Below are positions 1 to 12,147 of a stretch of DNA of 64,000 nt, piece by piece. Both the position numbers and the translations under genes were made by a program. The notes beneath the pieces were generated by a model. It searched no databases, had not been told where the DNA came from, and saw nothing but the letters and a program-made list of their open reading frames with translations. The stretch comes from Aplidium turbinatum (lineage: Eukaryota > Chordata > Ascidiacea > Aplousobranchia > Polyclinidae), in assembly GCA_918807975.1 (NCBI GenBank), contig OU964929.1:17811197-17875196 (forward strand), read 5' to 3'. The number at the start of each line of letters is the position of its first letter. The first letter of the stretch is position 1.

Positions 1-223
1 GCCGAAAGACATTTTGCCGAATAGACGTTTTTTTGAAACTCATTTTGCCGAAAGACTAATTGCCGAAAGGACTAAATGCCGATTAGACAAATTGGCGAAA
101 TTATAGCACTCGGTAATTACTCCTGTCGGCAAAATGAGTTTCGGCAAAATGTCCTTTCGGCAAAATGTCTTTCGGCAAAATGTCTTTCGGCAAAATGTCC
201 TTTCGGCAAAATGTCCGTGCACG
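1..223. mobile_element. Phrase-repeat inverted-repeat element, family P1 (short copy, left end outside window)
   Basis: The left half holds repeated units of the form GCCGAAAGACATTTT and the right half holds their reverse complement, TTCGGCAAAATGTC, about six times. The two arms meet near 110. The right end, GTCCGTGCACG at 213-223, is the same as the right end of the larger P1 element at 4748, which fixes the boundary. The left terminus and its target duplication lie outside the window. There is no coding capacity, so this is a non-autonomous DNA element or foldback. Confidence 0.75.
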
Positions 224-469
224 TACTGTGGAGTGTAGACTATCGAAACCGAAAGTAGGCTACGCTGGTTGGAAGCTATGCTAACAATTTTGTTCGATAA
301 ATTAGGCTGGCATCCTCATTATCTGTTTCGTTAGCGTATACATAATGTCAGCATCCATCATCACCATAAAAAGCGTTTAAAAACAACTAAATAATTCGAG
401 ATCAAAAGCAGCTGCGATAGCGTGGTGAATAAGCTACTCAGTTGGGCTTAGCCTAATCTGATTTTAAAT
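224..469. other. No gene recognised
   Basis: AT-rich sequence between the P1 end and the hAT remnant. It may be the eroded middle of the hAT transposase gene, but I see no alignable motif in it. Confidence 0.4.
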
Positions 470-779
470 GAATTCTTGAAAGTGAAAGGCCAGCAAGTGC
501 AATTGATGCGGTGTTAGCAATAGAATCCCAAAAAGAGTTTTATCCAAACATTTACAAACTCTTGATAATTTTGGCTACACTTCCAGTCACAATTGCTTCT
601 GCAGAAAGAACATTTAGAGCTGTCTACGACGCTTGAAAAGTTACCTTAGAAGCACTATGGGGCAGGACAGGCTTTCTGGACTAGCTCTCATGCAAATCCA
701 TCGTACTCAAATTCCAAGCGCGGAATTGGTGTTAAACGAACTTGCCAAATCAAGTAGAAAGTTAGACATTATGCTCTAA
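470..779 (+). pseudogene. hAT transposase C-terminal dimerisation domain, remnant
   Basis: The translation shows the hAT C-terminal (hATC) signature: ILATLPVTIASAERTF followed, after a change of frame near 630, by RRLKSYLRSTMGQDRLSGLA and then LMQIHR. This is the dimerisation block found at the C-terminus of hAT-superfamily transposases. Because of the frame change no long open frame covers it, so it is a decayed copy. The frame ends at a stop near 779. It points towards the hAT-like right end at 1822, so both probably belong to one old element. The N-terminal BED finger and catalytic core are not visible. Confidence 0.8.
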
Positions 780-1460
780 ATTAAAATGTCATTTTGCATT
801 TGCAAAGTCAACTTCTTTGGGCCTACAAACATAAAAACTTGTTGAGCCAACAAAATGTTTCAGGATTGTAATTTGTAATTACCGTGTTGAGTTTATTCAT
901 ATGTATCTGTTCGTTTATGTTGATGTAAATATATGTTATTGATTAATTTATGACTCCAGTCGTGCCAATGCAGTTCGTAGCCTACAGATGTTGTATTTTA
1001 TTTGTAACCGACTGAACACATTACTGTGATATCGTAATTTTCTTCCTTCAAGGGTAGTCATAGCTAAATGAGAAAAGGTTACAAAGGCTAGTTTCCTTTA
1101 ATGCTGTACTAAACAAAAACGTGATTGACATAAGTTATGACCACTGAACCGTAGCATGGTAGTGCCACACACTCTATCAATGGGCGTGGACATTAACATA
1201 AAAATGTCACAATGCATCATTTTAATGTTTGTTCTTTTATAAAAATTAAATGCCCCCCCCCGAAAATATTTGCTGGTTGCGGGCCTGCTTAAGATTACTG
1301 ATAAATTTTCAAGCATTTTGCGTTTTTTGGAATTTTTTCAATTATTGCTAACTTTGCTGTAAACAGTCCTTTAAGCAGAAAGCAAAATACAAATAAGTTT
1401 GGAATTTTTTATGGTATTTTCATTTTGATAAAAGCATCCAACTGGTATCTGAAGGTATAA
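780..1460. other. Non-coding stretch between hAT remnant and SINE-like piece
   Basis: No gene is seen. It contains a C-run near 1252-1261 and AT-rich sequence. It is probably the 3' non-coding part of the hAT element. Confidence 0.35.
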
Positions 1461-1463
1461 TTA

Positions 1464-1545
1464 TAAGCACGGCGGTTACCTCAGTGGTTTGATTTTGGAT
1501 CAAGTGGTTGAAGATTCGATACCTACTGCCGCTGTTGCGATTCTA
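1464..1545 (+). repeat. Possible tRNA-derived SINE head
   Basis: ACCTCAGTGG resembles a tRNA A box, and GAAGATTCGATACC about 35 bases on resembles a B box (GGTTCGANTCC). The spacing fits a tRNA-like polymerase III promoter. No second copy is in this window, so the call rests on the two boxes alone. Confidence 0.4.
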
Positions 1546-1639
1546 TTCATGCATAACTACAAAAAGTTTTGTCCCTTTACAGAATATTATGTTCGATTTT
1601 TCGTCATGTTGATGAAAACAGTTCGTGCTGCATGGGATT

Positions 1640-1822
1640 GGACATCGCTAATCAAGAAAAAAAAAATTATCGTAATCGGACATTATCGGCGATAACTTAT
1701 CGTTTATCGTTATCGCTTAACTTTTTTTTGATTTATCGTTTGTCGTTATCGCTTTAGGCATTTTTCGTTTATCGATTATCGTTATCGCTTAACTGAAAAA
1801 TGAGTTATCGCGCCCAACACTG
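1640..1822 (+). mobile_element. Right end of a hAT element with TTATCG-rich subterminal repeats
   Basis: The sequence is dense in TTATCG and GATAAC words, for example TATCGTTTATCGTTATCGC, and ends in CGCGCCCAACACTG at 1822. Read in reverse this starts CAGTGTTGGGCGCG, a typical hAT terminus. No matching left end is in the window. The element may begin upstream of base 1 and include the transposase remnant at 470-779. Confidence 0.6.
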
Positions 1823-1879
1823 GCTCTACTGAGCCATAGGACTTTAGATATAATCGGACTTTTATAATCCTGTTGCTCC

Positions 1880-2476
1880 TGTTACGGACAATTTTCATAT
1901 CAAACGTTGTCTACTAAACCTGACGTCTTACGTCATGGACTGTTGCTAGAAAATAGCAAAGATTACATCATTGTTAAATCTTGAATTGCACAACCGTTTG
2001 CAGCTGCAGCATAACATTACATCATCGTTAAATCTTTAATTACTTGAACAGGTGTTGGCCGGGCTTGAACAGGTGTGAGCCAAACTTGAACAGCTTTTTG
2101 AATATCTTATCATTGGTTATGGATTATTACATCACAGTAACTGCCTACGTGCGTTTGAGATATTGCAATGTATTCTCGTCATTCTTAAAATTGTTACTTG
2201 AGAGTTGGTCGCAAATTTAACTGTTTTGCTTAGTGCTTGCCAGCTGGACGAAATTTCCGTCTTTAACCAAGTAATTTGCATTGTAGTGACAAGTTTAGAG
2301 GTGTATCGCGTTGCACCCCAATTTCGACAGCCGTGGGCTATTTTTACAGCAATACGCTTTTTGAATAGACGTTTTCAAAAGAGTGCTTCTTTCGGTCATT
2401 GCATGCAGACGAACGGATCCGGAAACTTTATTTTACAATTTTCCCACGAAGAGATTATGGTTTACCGTTGTGACCA
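1880..2476 (+). repeat. 5' LTR of element A
   Basis: Begins TG and ends CA, about 597 bp. It is nearly the same as 14197-14817 apart from small indels. It contains the repeated phrase TTGAACAGGTGT, also seen in the LTRs of element B. Confidence 0.92.
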
Positions 2477-2590
2477 TAAATAATAAAGACGTAGTTGTTG
2501 GTTGGTAGGCTGCAGAAGCACAAGAAATAATAAAGACGATTTGTTGCTGGCTGGTAATCTACAGAAGCACAAAAATTATAGACGTCTCTT
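2477..2590 (+). repeat. Tandem repeats in the leader of element A
   Basis: Two to three imperfect copies of a unit of about 50 bp, with the core AATAATAAAGACG followed by TTGNTGGNTGGTANNCT and CAGAAGCAC. The same unit recurs after the 5' LTR of element C (18834-19020) and, reversed, in element B (30455-30613). Confidence 0.75.
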
Positions 2591-3274
2591 CTCAGTTGGT
2601 ACTGAAGAACTTCAAGTTGAAAATTAAATACGTTTCTTTGTTGGTTATCAAAAAAAACAACATTGACATTCATTGGCAAGAAAAAAGAAAATTAAAGACA
2701 ATCGATCTGTGCTTGAAGATTCAAGTGGACGTATCCAAGCAAGTTTTGTGGAACTTTAGGACTTCATATATATACCCCTACAACTAAGGTATTGTGCATT
2801 TAAATTCTTTTTGTAATTTTACGGTCTAATTTGCAGTTAAGTTTTTTATAACTTAATATTTTGTGTGTTTGTGTAACTTAATTTTTTAATTGTTAAATTT
2901 AGCCCCAACATTTAATATGTCTACACTCGGTGGCGACAGGGACTCGGCCGCCGTCGACTCGACTGAGTTTAAGCCTGATGATGTTCTTTGCGGTCGGGCA
3001 GGCCATTCTGGGGAGGGACCCAGTAACGATGAGGCTAAGTCAGTCCGAGAGGCCCGACATCTTAGAAGGGATATTTTGACTCAAATTGGGGAACTTTCTG
3101 TAGCCCTAGGTTCTTTGAGTGATAAGCAGAAACTGTTAATTTTTCAATCTAACTTATCTACTTTAGAAGAGGAGTTATGGCATTTCCATGCACTTTTGAG
3201 TAAAATTTTTAACTTTGCAAATATGGCAGAACTTCGTGATAGGGTAGATTCCGAATTTAACTCGTTAAAAAATA

Positions 3275-4748
3275 GGTATCCGGACATTTTCCGAAAGACA
3301 TTTTGCCAAAAGACATTTTGCCGAAACCCATTTTGCCGAAACCCATTTTGCCGAAAGACATTTTGCCGAATGGACATTTTGCCGAAACTCATTTTGCCGA
3401 AAGGACTAATTGCCGAAAGGACTAAATGCCGAATGGACAAATTGCCGAAATTATACAAATGCATTATAATGTATTATCATAACCTAATAACTAGGGCAAG
3501 TTTTTGCAACTTTTGCAACTTTTTTTTACAGCTTCCGGCAGCTTCCTAAATACTCAGAATTTATGTGGTATGATGTTTTAAGCTGTTTGTAGGAATTTTA
3601 TATTGCAACTTTTTGCAACTTTTTTCTATTTTTTATGCAACTTTTTACTGCAACTTTTATCAAGTATTGAGCAAAATGTAAAGGAGTGATTTAAAAAACA
3701 TGCTATAAAACTGTTTCTAGTACAGTATGGTTCTATTTTCTTTGATTTGCATAACAAAAGCTATGTGATGGATTAGCTGCATCTCAATGTTATCTATGAC
3801 GCAACACTTTGCTTGCAAGCTAGAACTTCAACAACCTCAGCAAAGCACGACAGTGCCCGAACTAAATTAGAAGTGGAAGTATGACTTGGCTTTTGGCCAA
3901 GCCCGCATAAACGGAAACAGGTTGTGTCTAGTGTTTCGAAGTAAATGAATGGTAAAAAGGTAAATAAATAAATGCAACTTTTTACTGCAACTTTTGTTAA
4001 AATTAAGTGCAACTTTCTCATGTTTTTAGTGCAACAAAAACTTGCCCTACTAATAACACATAAATGTCATTCACAAACAGATTTCACTCACAAATTATGT
4101 GCGACAGCGCGTAAGTATCCGACAGAAATGTTATATAAGCAAACGTCTAATACTGATCTCCAAAACCAGTGGAGACTGCATATATACTTATAGATGGGAC
4201 TTGGTGTCACTTAAACTAATACTGATTTCCAAAACTGTGGAGACTGTATATAAAGCAATTTTTAGGCAAACAACAGTAGCAAAGTAATTACTACTTCAAA
4301 GCCACTGCTTGCATGGTAACGAGACTTGGTGTCACTTCAAAATAATTACCAGTTTAAAGGCACTGCTTGCATAGCAATGAGACTTGCGACTTGGTGTCAC
4401 TTCAAAATAATTACCAGCTCAAAGGCACTGCTTGCATAGTAACAAGACTTGGTGTTGCTTCAAAGTAATTTTTAAGCAAACAACAGTAGCAAAGTAATTC
4501 TATTTCAAAAGCACTGCTTGCATAGTAACGAGACTTTGTGTCACTTCAAAGTAATTTTTTTCCAAATTGTTTCGGCAATTTGTCCATTCGGCAATTAGTC
4601 CTTTCGTCAATTAGTCCATTCGGCAATTAGTCCTTTCGGCAATTTGTCCATTCGGCAAAATGTCTTTCGGCATAATGTCCTTTCGGCAAAATGGGTTTCG
4701 GCAAAATGTCTTTCGGCAAAATGTCTTTCGGCAAAATGTCCGTGCACG
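3275..4748. mobile_element. Phrase-repeat inverted-repeat element, family P1 (1.47 kb copy)
   Basis: Inserted in the gag of element A with an exact 8-bp target duplication AAAAAATA (3267-3274 and 4749-4756); the uninterrupted target can be read in element C near 19685. The left arm (3275-3455) holds about ten units of the type GACATTTTGCCGAAA, and the right arm (4560-4748) holds the inverted units TTCGGCAAAATGTC. Ends: GGTATCCGGACATTTT and, read inwards from the right, CGTGCACGGACATTTT. There is no transposase. The middle holds GCAACTTTT repeats (3495-4015) and a tandem repeat (4195-4555). An 8-bp duplication fits a hAT-type or related transposase, but the family is not proven. Confidence 0.9.
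4195..4555 (+). repeat. Degenerate tandem repeat inside the P1 element
   Basis: Four to five units of roughly 60-85 bp, each with GACTTGGTGTCACTTCAAA and then CACTGCTTGCATAGTAACGA, varying in spacing. Two units also contain GCAAACAACAGTAGCAAAG. No coding role is apparent. Confidence 0.75.
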
Positions 4749-7700
4749 AAAAAATAACTTTGAACAAAAAGAAAGTGAGTTCTCAAATATGTTGGATGCT
4801 GACATACGTCCTGAGGATAGCGCCTCAAATGTAAACACTAGGATGTCTAGGAGTTCGTCTCGGATAGTGGCACAAATTAACTTACAGCTAAGACGAGAGG
4901 AGCTCCAGATGCAAGCCGAGGCCGAAGCGAGAGCTGCTGAGGCCGCCGCGAGAGCTGAGGCCGAAGCGAGAGCTGCTAAGGCCGCTACCAGAGCTGAGGC
5001 CTTACAAGCTGAGGCTGCCGCGAGAACTGAGGCCGAAGCGAGAGCTGCTGAGTTCGCACTCAAAGACGCCCAGTTGAGGGCTGAACAACGTAAGGAGGTA
5101 GCTTTAGCTGAATATCGATCAGAGGCGGGCTCCCGGCATAGCTCTAAGAAGGGATCTTCTAGGCATTCCAGAAGTGAACATCAATCGCGGTTAAATTTAC
5201 ATAACCTTTTCCAGACGCCTGTTCAATCCGTAAGTGGTTCAGTGCAATCCACATGTTTTCAAACTGTTTCAGGAGGTCTCGGCTAAGGGTCTTCCGAAGG
5301 ATCTAAAGCCAAGGCCTGCGATTTATAGCCGAACTTCTCCCCCAGAGCGTGCAGGTCACGGGGCCGCAATCAGAAGTATTGTTTTGCCTCCTTCACAGTT
5401 TTCTGCGCCGCTAGTTTTTGATCGCCCAGCTACACGTAATTTGAGTGGTTGTGAGAGGCGTGTCACGTCTACTGATTTTAACGTTTGTGAGGATCGTGAT
5501 CGGGCTGTGCATGTAACTGAGCCCCATCAGCCCCTTAAGGGATATAGCTTGTCTTCTCCCGCTAAATCGAGTTCTCAACAACAGGATTGCTTTTTTGAAT
5601 ACCAAAATAGTAGGACGTTTTTCGATAAGTCGGCCTTGATTGGTTACGATGGTAATAATATGCCATTTATCTTCTTTAAAAATCGTGTTACGGCATTAAT
5701 GGCAGCTTCGCCTTTTAAAGGGGTTCGTTTGACTTTGTTACAAGAAGCTTGTGTTAGAACAGCTGCTCAAACGATTGCTAATTTGGTTTCCGACACTCCT
5801 GGCTTGTCAAAGGAAGACAGGATAGAAATGTCGTTAGATCGCTTGTCCCAACGTTTTGGAGATTGGAGTTTGTGGAGGTCTTTTTGCCGAACCGGAAATT
5901 AGAAAGTATATGGTAGCAAATTGACTTCGATCTCTTCCAGTGATTTGAAAGAGTTTAAAGATGAATTGTCGCAGTGTCTGCTTTACGCGCAAGCTTATGG
6001 TCAGCGCGATAAATTGGAAGGACGTTATGTTTTGGATTTGGCTAAGCGACTCCCGTTTGACGCTAACCAGCGTTATCTTGACTTTTTAGGTGATCAGTAT
6101 GGTGGCACTAATGAGCCTACTTTTCAGAGATTGTTTAATTTTGTAGTGCGGGAGGAAACGCGCAAGTCGACTGATTTTAACATTATGCTAATGGGCGATT
6201 CTGGTGAGTCGCAGCATTTTAAAAAGTTTGGCAAAGGAAAATTGATTTCTTGTCCGGTTAGGCAGACGTCGGTAAAACCCCATGATAATGTGACTTCAGG
6301 GAGTTCGCAGTACTCGACTGCTGTTGGCGCACCGCGCGGTGGTATGGCCAGACGTAGAGACATGCCGGCATGTATTTGTTGTTCGTCACGTGGTCAAGTT
6401 GAATATCATTTTTTGTCTAACTGTAAAGAATTTTTGCGCTTGACACCTAAAGATCGGAGAGATGTTATTGTGAAAGCTGGCAAATGCTTGAATTGTTTGC
6501 ACCAGCATATGGTTAGGGACTGTAATCATGCAAACAACTGTCGTCAATGTGGGCCTAACAACGATAGGAAAAACTTTTTGCTTCTGCATGATTTTTATGT
6601 GACGTCACGTGATTCTCTGGATTCGGTCGGCAAAGATGATGCTGGTGCCAGAGTTCTTGTGCGTAATGTTAAGATTAGAAATGTTAAAGCAGCCTTTAAC
6701 CGCGTTACTGCTGCTCGTGTTTTGAATCCAATGACTGGCAAATCGAAGTTGATGTATTGTCAGCATGATCCTGGTTCGCAGTAGACGTTGGAACTTGGCG
6801 TTGTGCGAACTTGGCATTAAATTGTATGATAAAGCTTCGTTTAAAATGGATACACTGGCTGGTCAGAAACATACTTGTGCTGACCTTGTTAAACTCAACA
6901 TCCAGTCGTTAGAGACGGATGAACTGTTTAGTGATATAACTTCGGTGGTTAACCCATAGCTTGGGCTGACAATGTTAAAACTTTACCGCATAAGCAGGAT
7001 TTAAGTGGTTTCCGTCATTTTCATGACGTGAATGTGTTTCATTTGAATGATTGTAGTACTGTAGATGTAGGCCTACTGATTGGCAACGACAACGCTTATT
7101 TGATGTGGGCTAAAAAAGAGCGTGTTGGTGAGAATCGTAGTGAACCACATGCTTTACTCACTTCTCTCGGTTGGTTGGCTTGTGGTGGTAAGTCACCCTT
7201 AGATGAAAGCGTTGCTAATGTGTGCAGAGTGCAGACGTCGTTAGAGTCGGATGTCATCTCTGGCTTTCAGCGTAAAATTGAGTCTCGTGATATGGAAATA
7301 GCAGACCTGAATAAAGTCATTCAGGATTTGACCTTGCAAAATGAAACCTGTGAATTGTCTCGCAATGACATTTTGGCTAGAGAATTTGTTGAACCGAATA
7401 TTGAGTTAAAAGATGGTCGATTTGAGATACCTGTACCGTTGAAGGAAGATATTGATTTACCTAACAATTTTGTGTTGGCGCCAGATAGAGCTGCTGCTTT
7501 AAGAAAGAAGGCTTTAAAACAACCTGAACTTTGTGATTTCCTTACTGACACCATGAAGGATCTTAAATCTAATGGCTATATTGAGCGTGCTGGTGAAGCA
7601 GAAAATGTAAAGGGATTTGAGTAGTATTTACCATACTTTGTGACGTCACAATTAAAAAAGCGCATTGTTTACCATGGCAAGTCTGAATTTCGAGGAACTT

Positions 7701-7757
7701 GTGTTAATGATGTAATATTTTCGGGTCCTGCGACTTGTTAAACCCTCTGGTAGATGT

Positions 7758-8245
7758 TGTGGCGATCCCCGCTGCACAATAAAACAAAAAAGGAATATAT
7801 ATTGTCTGGCAACACTCTTAAAACAAAATGACTGATTTGTCCCTGCCTCGTTCTCTCTTTTTTTTCTTTCTGGTTGTACTGGTGCTCACTGCTCATACGT
7901 AGACTTGTAGAGTGAATAATAATGTGTTGTCTGGAATTCTTATGGGAAAAAAAAACAAAGCAAATGAAGCTGAACAATTACCAAAAATTGAAGTGAAGAA
8001 AAAGAAGAATAAAAGACAAAGTTTGAATTGTTATGTATTAATTAGGCAGAGTTAAAGTTAAGTTAAATTGTATTCTGTAACTATATTTGTAATTAATTAA
8101 TTCTGTAATTGTATTCGTAATTAATTCATTAAGCTTATTCTGTCATTTGTCATGTTTCCATAAAATAGGTTGAAAAATATAAGTCGGGAGCCCTTCTGGT
8201 GTCAGATAGCAATTAGGATAAACCCTCATACCTTAAATTCCCGCA
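7758..8245 (+). repeat. 5' LTR of the non-coding LTR element
   Basis: About 488 bp, TG...CA, a few per cent or less different from 9695-10181 by eye. Confidence 0.88.
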
Positions 8246-9017
8246 CTGATGACCCCGTTCTAGACTAACTTCAACCTCCCATTGTACTGTATATTATCAT
8301 TGTGCCTGGGCTGACAAAAATATGACAACTAATGCGAATTCTACCGTAACTACTTTGCGGCTCAGCAATCATACTTTCATTTGTTGTTGATATGGTGTGC
8401 AAATAAATCAGCTCCTGCGATGCTTGAGTATAGTAGTTTCGTTTTTTCATTTTTCATTGTGTATCAGAATTTGAATTGCCCTACAGCTCATTAGAATCTC
8501 TTGAGTTATGGTGTTCATAATCTGTTTGGCTATGGTAAACTTGTTGATATGTGGCCACTTTCAACTTGTTGCTTTGAGACTGGTTAATGGAAAGTTTCCA
8601 ACAATCTGGTTTCATGTCATGCCAAACTGCCTCCTTGTTCAGCTACGTTTTAGTGCATTTTTTGTTGTTGTTTTTGAAACAACACATGCCTGCAATTTCT
8701 TGAATGAAGAGGTTTGTTGTAGGATTTTGATTGATTATAAACCACACTCACAAAATAAAAAATGTTTTCATTGTGTTGTATATAACCCTTTCATGCACCT
8801 TACACATTTGTTAAAATTTCTGGCAGACACACACACTCTTGTCATTACAATACTCACTACTTAATGTTTGTCATTACCGCCCTCTTATGTGTTTTATCCG
8901 TGCATTTCGATCCCTGCATTTTACCTGTTTAGTCAACCTTTACCCCACTGGCAGCCTATTCTAAATTATGTTTGTCATTTGTAAAACGTTTTACTTGCAA
9001 TTGCATGTAATTGGCAG

Positions 9018-9327
9018 CAGTGGCCGAGTGGTTAGCGCGTTGGGCTCGCAGTCGAGAGCCTGTATGTTCGACTCCAGCCACCCGCACTTGCTGTTGTTTC
9101 TCTGGGCAAGAAACTTTACGATAATTGCCTCTACCCAGTGATCGATTTCGAGTAATGGGTAGTACCAAATTGCAGTCATAAATAGAGTAGACAACCGAAA
9201 ACAGACATTGCAGTCGGCTGCAGCGTGGGTCAGGTGTACGTCGGAAGGCGTACACCGATGCATAGCGCTCAAGTCCGCTTTCCCGCAATGCAGGATAAAG
9301 ATAAACAAACAAACAAACAAACAAAAA
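9018..9327 (+). repeat. tRNA-derived SINE, family 1, copy 1
   Basis: The head is tRNA-like: A box TGGCCGAGTGGTTAGCG and B box TGTTCGACTCC with tRNA spacing, most like a tRNA of the Leu/Ser type. A body of about 230 bp follows (including CTCTACCCAGTGATCGATTT and GTGTACGTCGGAAGGCGT), then an (AAAC)n tail. A near-identical copy lies at 28507-28815 inside element B. Polymerase III would transcribe it, and a LINE would supply the enzymes. Confidence 0.9.
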
Positions 9328-9694
9328 TGTGTAGACTGTAGAGATGAGATAAACTCTTAATGTTTGTGCTAAGACCTCCGTAGTTATGCTTTGGAAGATA
9401 ATTGTGCTCAATAAAGGTTAACTTTTTACTCTGCCCAAAAATTTTGCCTGTTGTTACGCAAACTGCATTGAAAACATGGACATTTGTATTCGACTCTGCA
9501 ATCATCATCTGATTTTGTTTGACATGCTTCTGCAGCAGTTACCATAACTGTTCCAGTGTTCCTCATCTACACCAATTAGACGACAACGACGAACATTGCA
9601 GACCGAAAATCATGGACTGTTCAAGAAGTATTCGCTTTGCGAAACTTGTCGAGGAAGTTGCCCTTTCGTTCAACTTTTCCTCTGGGGGGAAGTC

Positions 9695-10181
9695 TGTGGC
9701 GATTCCCGCTACACAATAAAACAAAAAAGGAATATATATTGTCTGGCAACACTTTTAAAACAAAATGACTGATTTGTCCCTGCCTCGTTCTCTCTTTTTT
9801 TTCTTTCTGGTTGTACTGGTGCTCACTGCTCATACGTAGACTTGTAGAGTGAATAATAATGTGTTGTCTGGAATTCTTATGGGGAAAAAAACAAAGCAAA
9901 TGAAGCTGAACAATTACCAAAATTTGAAGTGAAGAAAAAGAAGAAGAAAAGACAAAGTTTTAATTGTTATGTATTAATTGGGCAGAGTTAAAGTTAAGTT
10001 AAATTGTATTCTGTAACTATATTTGTAATTAATTAATTCTGTAATTGTATTCGTAATTAATTCATTAAACTTATTCTGTCATTTGTCATGTTTCCATAAA
10101 ATAGGTTGAAAAATATAAGTCGGGAGCCCTTCTGGTGTCAGATAGCAGTTAGGATAAACCCTCATACCTTAAATTCCTGCA
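9695..10181 (+). repeat. 3' LTR of the non-coding LTR element
   Basis: Pairs with 7758-8245 and is followed by the target duplication ATGT. Confidence 0.88.
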
Positions 10182-12147
10182 ATGTCTTGGCTAGATTTCG
10201 GCTTGGTAGATTTGGTCTCATGGCTGATGTGACTAAATGCTTTTTTCAAAGAAAGTTACCTGAGTCGCAAAGGGATTTGCTTCGTATATTGTGGTTTGAA
10301 GATGATGACCTTGAAAATGGTAGAATGGTAGGCTACCCTTTCGTTTTTGCGTACACCCTTGGGAAATAAAGAGTAGCCCATATATCGCTTGCTTGGCTAT
10401 AAAGAAAATGATCGAGCAAAATCCCAGCGGTGCTGGTGAACTGAGTCTCTGCAATATTGCAAATAATATGTACATGGATGATTTTATATTTTTTGCTGAT
10501 AGCTCAGAGGAAGCTCAGCAAATCACTCATGAATCAATTGCTTTGTTTGATAGCTGTGGGTTTAAACTTGTTACAAGGAGGCTATGATTGTCTTGTCAAA
10601 TTTGGATAATGAGATGCTTTCACCTTTGATTCGTGATGTTGACTTTCAGACTGAAAATATGACTTTGCCATCAGCGAAGACATTGGGTTGTGTGTGTCAA
10701 ACCGAGTCTGACAAGATGCGTATCGCATGTTCCTTAAAGCCCTTAGCTAAACACACGCGCAGAAGTATCCTCACTGCTCAGTCAGCTTGGACAAAATTTT
10801 GACCCACTAGGCTTTGGAGCGCCATTTTTTCTAAAAGCACGCCTGATACTTCAGCAATTGGCGATAGACAAGTTTGATTAGGACACCGAGGTCCCTGATA
10901 GCTTTGTTAAAGAGTGGGAGTCGTGGCTTCGCTCTTTGGACCTGCTTAAGGATTTTTCGTTACCGAGATGGTATTTAGCAAACTCTGGTGTGTGTAGTCC
11001 GGATGATGATGTTTCATATCAATTACATGGGTTTAGTGATGCTTCGAATCAAGCTTTCTCTTCTGTTGTTTACTTACGTAGACTGGTTAAGGGAGTTTCT
11101 AGTGTGTCTTTCGTTTTGGGTAAATCTACCATTGTTGTAAAGAATCAGTTTTCTTGGCCGATAGCTAGGAAAGAGCTTGTTGCCGCTTTGAATACAGCAA
11201 GACTCGTGAAGCAGGCCTACGAAGCCTTGAAGATGCCTGACTGCATTAAATATTTTTGGTGTGATTCTCGGACTGTGTCGCAGTGGGTAAAAAACCCTGA
11301 TATACGTTTGAATAAATTTATCCCGCGTCGAGTTGAGCATATTTTATTGTTGTCTGGAGCCCAGGATTGGCGTTTTCGCTCTACCGATATGAACCCAGCT
11401 AATGTTGGCACACGGCCAAATCTTATTATAAAGAAAGAATTTTGAGAGTTGTGGTTGAATGGTTCTAGTCTTCTCTACCAGTGTGAAGAAATTCCATTTG
11501 TAAAAAAATGCCACTTCAGTACCTGTCCATAGCCTATATTTTCGTGACGAAGAGGAGTCGCTTGACTTTGGACAGGGTGGTCTTCACAGATTGATCGAGG
11601 CCGCACCTTCTTTGTATGTTATGAAAAAGAGAATCGCTTATTTGGTTGCTTTTGTTGAATTTTTGTGCTTTAAAACGAGAAAGCGTAGCTTGGTGAAGCC
11701 AAAACTGGATGCATCTTATCTTAACAGTGCTTTAGAGTTGGCTGTGAAGTTTGTTCAGAAGAGCATGTATGGCGATGTGGTACATTTAATGACCAAACGA
11801 TTGCCGGATGCCCTTGAGGAAGTGATAAAGTGGGTAGCGTTGGCGCTTCGCAACGTGAGAAGGAGCGCTTGAAAGAATTGCATTCACTTAAAAAGTACAG
11901 GCCTTGTGTAGATGACGCTGGTGTAATCTGCATTGAAGGGCGCTTAAGTAATTCTCCCAAGATCTCTCTAGAAGCAAAGCATCCGATCGTTTTGCCTTCG
12001 AAACACCCCTTTACTAGGCTTGTTGTACTGTCGCATTATAATCGAAATGCGCACTGTGGAGTACAGCACACTTTGTTGTCTACGCGACAGAAGTTTTGGA
12101 TCGCTAATGGTAATGCCTCCGTGAAGAGGTATCTTAATGATTGTGTT

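Larger units (their letters stand above)
2917..6600 (+). pseudogene. gag region of BEL element A (fossil)
   Basis: An ATG at 2917 opens a frame starting MSTLGGDRDS, as in elements B and C. Downstream are the Ala/Glu/Arg repeat (about 4900-5050), a conserved gag core, and Cys/His knuckles with CLNC, HMVRDC and NNCRQCG near 6490-6560, which are typical of BEL nucleocapsids. The region is broken and carries the P1 insertion at 3275-4748. Gag would form the particle that packages element RNA. Confidence 0.85.
7758..10181 (+). mobile_element. Non-coding LTR element nested in element A
   Basis: Two direct repeats of about 488 bp (7758-8245 and 9695-10181) start TGTGGCGAT and end TTCCCGCA or TTCCTGCA, so they have TG...CA ends. 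They flank 1.45 kb without gag or pol motifs. The target duplication is ATGT (7754-7757 and 10182-10185), and the sequence on both sides continues the reverse transcriptase of element A. A purine-rich tract, TCTGGGGGGAAGTC, sits just before the 3' LTR, as expected for second-strand priming. It is a small non-autonomous (TRIM/LARD-like) element that must borrow enzymes. It also holds a SINE at 9018-9327. Confidence 0.88.

Noticed and set aside
3275-4748. CRISPR-like array because of the regularly spaced phrases
   Set aside because: The genome is clearly animal, the units adjoin without unique spacers, and the two arrays are inverted ends of one element with an 8-bp duplication.
4611-5063. Alanine-rich open frame on the - strand, and similar frames at 19500-20030, 19825-20055 and 29377-29643
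   Set aside because: These are antisense shadows of the GC-biased Ala/Glu/Arg coiled-coil repeat in the BEL gag genes.
9018-9080. Possible tRNA-Leu/Ser gene
   Set aside because: The near-identical 300-base unit recurs at 28507 inside a retroelement, with an (AAAC)n tail, which identifies a SINE.
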